In this document: positions 60,608 through 64,000 of the stretch, in pieces
Position numbering within the stretch: position 1 is the first letter of the stretch
Layout: the number at the start of each line of letters is the position of its first letter
Assembly: GCF_013409785.1 (NCBI RefSeq)
Contig: NZ_JACCBV010000001.1
Coordinates: 1-64,000 of the forward strand
Direction: 5' to 3'
DNA length: 64,000 nt
From: Microbacterium immunditiarum
Lineage (GTDB): Bacteria; Actinomycetota; Actinomycetes; Actinomycetales; Microbacteriaceae
The notes under the pieces: model-generated
Told to the model about the DNA's origin: nothing
The model's database searches: none
What the model saw: only the letters and a program-made list of their open reading frames with translations
Made by a program: the position numbers and the translations under genes

Positions 60608-60915
60608 ACCCTCATCTTCGCGATCGACGCCGACACTGCGCAGTGGACACGCAGTCGGCGAACCAGGGCCTTCAGGATTTCGTAAACGGCCATCGCCCCC
60701 TGGGCCTGTCCGGACCTTCACGTTGGCGGGGCAGGCCCGCGCTTCGGTCAGGTCCTGGGGCCTTCCCTCCAGAGGCACGCCGCCTCGCGGCCCCTGCCTG
60801 AACGCACAGGGCTCAGACCAGGGCATGAACGTAGAGGGGCCGGCTTCGGCCCGGTCAGCTAGGTTCGCAATAATGGGCAGCCCGCGCGGGAGCGCACCCA
60901 ATCGCGCACCCATCC
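60608..60915. other. Intergenic before IS21
   Basis: About 300 bases with no supportable gene. GGGGCCG...CGGCC-type and GCCTTC...GAAGGC-like short inverted matches occur but none is convincing. The right boundary of the conjugative element could lie here. Confidence 0.35.
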
Positions 60916-60920
60916 CCGGA
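60916..60920. repeat. Left target-site duplication of IS21 (CCGGA)
   Basis: CCGGA immediately before the left end TGTCGACGACG; the same five bases follow the right end at 63049-63053. Confidence 0.8.
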
Positions 60921-60987
60921 TGTCGACGACGGTTCAAGAACCGGCCAAAACGACGGGCGAAAACTAGGCCACCTGGTTGTCGTTTGC

Positions 60988-62978
<1,991 letters not shown>

Positions 62979-63048
62979 CCACCCAATCTGGTCTGGGTGG
63001 CCTAGTTTTCAAGCGTCGTTTTGGCCGGGTTCTTGAGCGTCGCCGACA

Positions 63049-63053
63049 CCGGA
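63049..63053. repeat. Right target-site duplication of IS21 (CCGGA)
   Basis: CCGGA directly after the right IS21 end, identical to 60916-60920. Confidence 0.8.
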
Positions 63054-63639
63054 ACCCCTGGTCCGAGCGTCGACCATCGAGTGCCGCCCTCACCCCGATT
63101 GCAGACTGCCTCACGCACAGGGTGGCCCTTATTGTGCTAGCGCACGTATGCGGATCGGACTCGCGCGCCCTACGCTCCGTCCGGCGCGCCGGGCGGACGC
63201 CGGATTGCATGTCGCTGCGACGCACTTTCGTTGGCACGCAAGTGCAAGAGCACGACGCGTCCACGAAGACGAGGCCGCCTTCGGATTCGAAGTCAGATGG
63301 AAAGCGCCGCACTGCGTGCACGGGTGGACGCCGACGACCACGCGATCGCGTGCTGCTCAAGCATCCTGGCACGCGCGGCGAACAGCGCGCGGCCAGCCAC
63401 ATATAGGGAGGGGTAGGGGGTTTTCGGGCAGGTAAACACCGCGGCTCCATGTCGTGAAACAGGAACGACCGCGGGTAACAGCGGTACTTTGCCGCGGCCC
63501 TTCGCGCCACGGCATCACGTGCCCCAAGTCGTTATCTCGCCCCCCTGTCCGGTTGTCGACGGCGCTCGAAAACTGGACAGTAGCGGCGCGGTGGTTTCTA
63601 GTGACCGTCGCACGAGGACCATCCGGAAGGGGTTCTCGT
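63054..63639. other. Intergenic between IS21 and an IS30 transposase, no gene seen
   Basis: No frame has a ribosome site with protein-like sequence. Around 63550-63590 CTGTCC ... GGACAG brackets GGTTGTCGACGGCGCTCGAA; this could be part of the left end of the IS30 copy that starts downstream, but a matching right end is outside the window. Confidence 0.35.
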
Positions 63640-64000
63640 ATGTCGTCTCGTCGTGTTCGGAAGGGGCCGGGTCGTAGGCCGAAGTCATTGGCGCGGAAGC
63701 GGTTCGTTGAGCTGCTTGCTGAAGGCTGGTCGATGGCCGCCGCCGCCCGCGAGGTGGGAGTGAGCCGATCCGCGGCGCACATCTGGAAGAACGGCACGAC
63801 AGTCAGGCGCAAGGATGGCACCGTCAAGGTCGTGCCCCCGCTCGAGCCGCTTGCCGCCCGTGTCATCTCGCCCCGGTTCCTGTCGGAGGAGGAGCGGGTG
63901 CAGATCGCTGACCTCGCATCGCGCGGCCTCGGTCCGACCGCGATCGGAACCGTGCTGGGAAGGGCGCCATCCACGATCAGCCGGGAGCTGCGACGCAATC
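63640..64000 (+). CDS. IS30-family transposase, N-terminal part (runs off window)
   Basis: ATG 63640 begins a basic N-terminus (SSRRVRKGPGRRPKSLARKR) and two HTH units. The first is WSMAAAAREVGVSRSAAHIW. The second, RVQIADLASRGLGPTAIGTV with RAPSTISRELRRN, is the IS30 hallmark. 120 codons are visible and open at the window edge. The ribosome site is weak (GGAAGGGGTTCTCGT). Distinct in sequence from the decayed IS30 copy at 25843-27251. Confidence 0.88.
   Translation, partial: MSSRRVRKGPGRRPKSLARKRFVELLAEGWSMAAAAREVGVSRSAAHIWKNGTTVRRKDGTVKVVPPLEPLAARVISPRFLSEEERVQIADLASRGLGPTAIGTVLGRAPSTISRELRRN

Overview
The window is high-GC DNA with GTG starts, ATGA-type overlaps, purine-rich ribosome sites and families typical of Actinobacteria (LanKC synthetase, SCO6880-type conjugation protein, TrwC-like relaxase, sugar ABC operons). 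A Microbacteriaceae-like actinobacterium is the most economical guess. It is inferred from gene content only. I see no rRNA, tRNA or CRISPR array. Much of the window is accessory DNA: at least six insertion sequences or their remains, several broken genes and a conjugative module.

Region 1 (1-5820, minus strand) is a run of genes for exported proteins: a Tat-like secreted protein, a lipoprotein, two small proteins, and a very large secreted protein that leaves the window at base 1. The large protein has a lytic-transglycosylase-like domain, a golvesin-C-like domain and a GDSL/SGNH hydrolase domain. A decayed IS3 element (6164-7427) follows. Region 2 (7527-12780, plus) is a class III lanthipeptide locus: histidine kinase, NarL-type response regulator, LanKC synthetase, a 38-residue precursor whose start lies inside the synthetase gene and which carries two SxxSxxC ring motifs, and a DUF3892 protein. 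I see no exporter or leader protease.

Region 3 (12900-15505) is wreckage of a mannan-use locus: fragments of a GH5 mannanase, mannose-6-phosphate isomerase, beta-mannosidase and another glycoside hydrolase, fused to an IS1634-type transposase end, plus one intact sugar-kinase-like gene. Region 4 (15506-25780) is a complete L-rhamnose system: rhaB, rhaD (aldolase-dehydrogenase) and rhaI with rhaM on the minus strand, divergent from an ABC importer (ATPase, two permeases, binding protein). Both promoters can be read, each followed by a TGAATCGATTCA-like operator. A decayed IS30 copy (25843-27251) separates this from region 5.

Region 5 (27329-38823) joins a creatininase-family protein, an aldo/keto reductase, an AraC regulator, a three-part P450 system (P450, ferredoxin reductase, 3Fe-4S ferredoxin), a 1262-residue secreted GH78 alpha-L-rhamnosidase and a LacI regulator. 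The rhamnosidase has the same type of operator as the rhamnose genes, so one LacI regulon probably covers regions 4 and 5. A 16-base motif recurs upstream of the three minus-strand units and could be the AraC site.

Region 6 (38971-40203) is a divergent XRE regulator and extra methionine aminopeptidase. Region 7 (40413-60607) is an integrative or mobilizable conjugative element: type IV secretion membrane proteins, M23 peptidase, ATPases, ParA-like protein, VirD4-type coupling protein, HNH protein, SSB, TrwC-like relaxase, an SOS-controlled small gene, and a three-gene set (MazF-like protein, MazF-like/HTH protein, ImmA-like protease with zinc ribbons) that may be its switch. No integrase or att site is visible. 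Region 8 (60921-64000) holds an intact IS21 element with a 5-bp target duplication and the start of an IS30 transposase.
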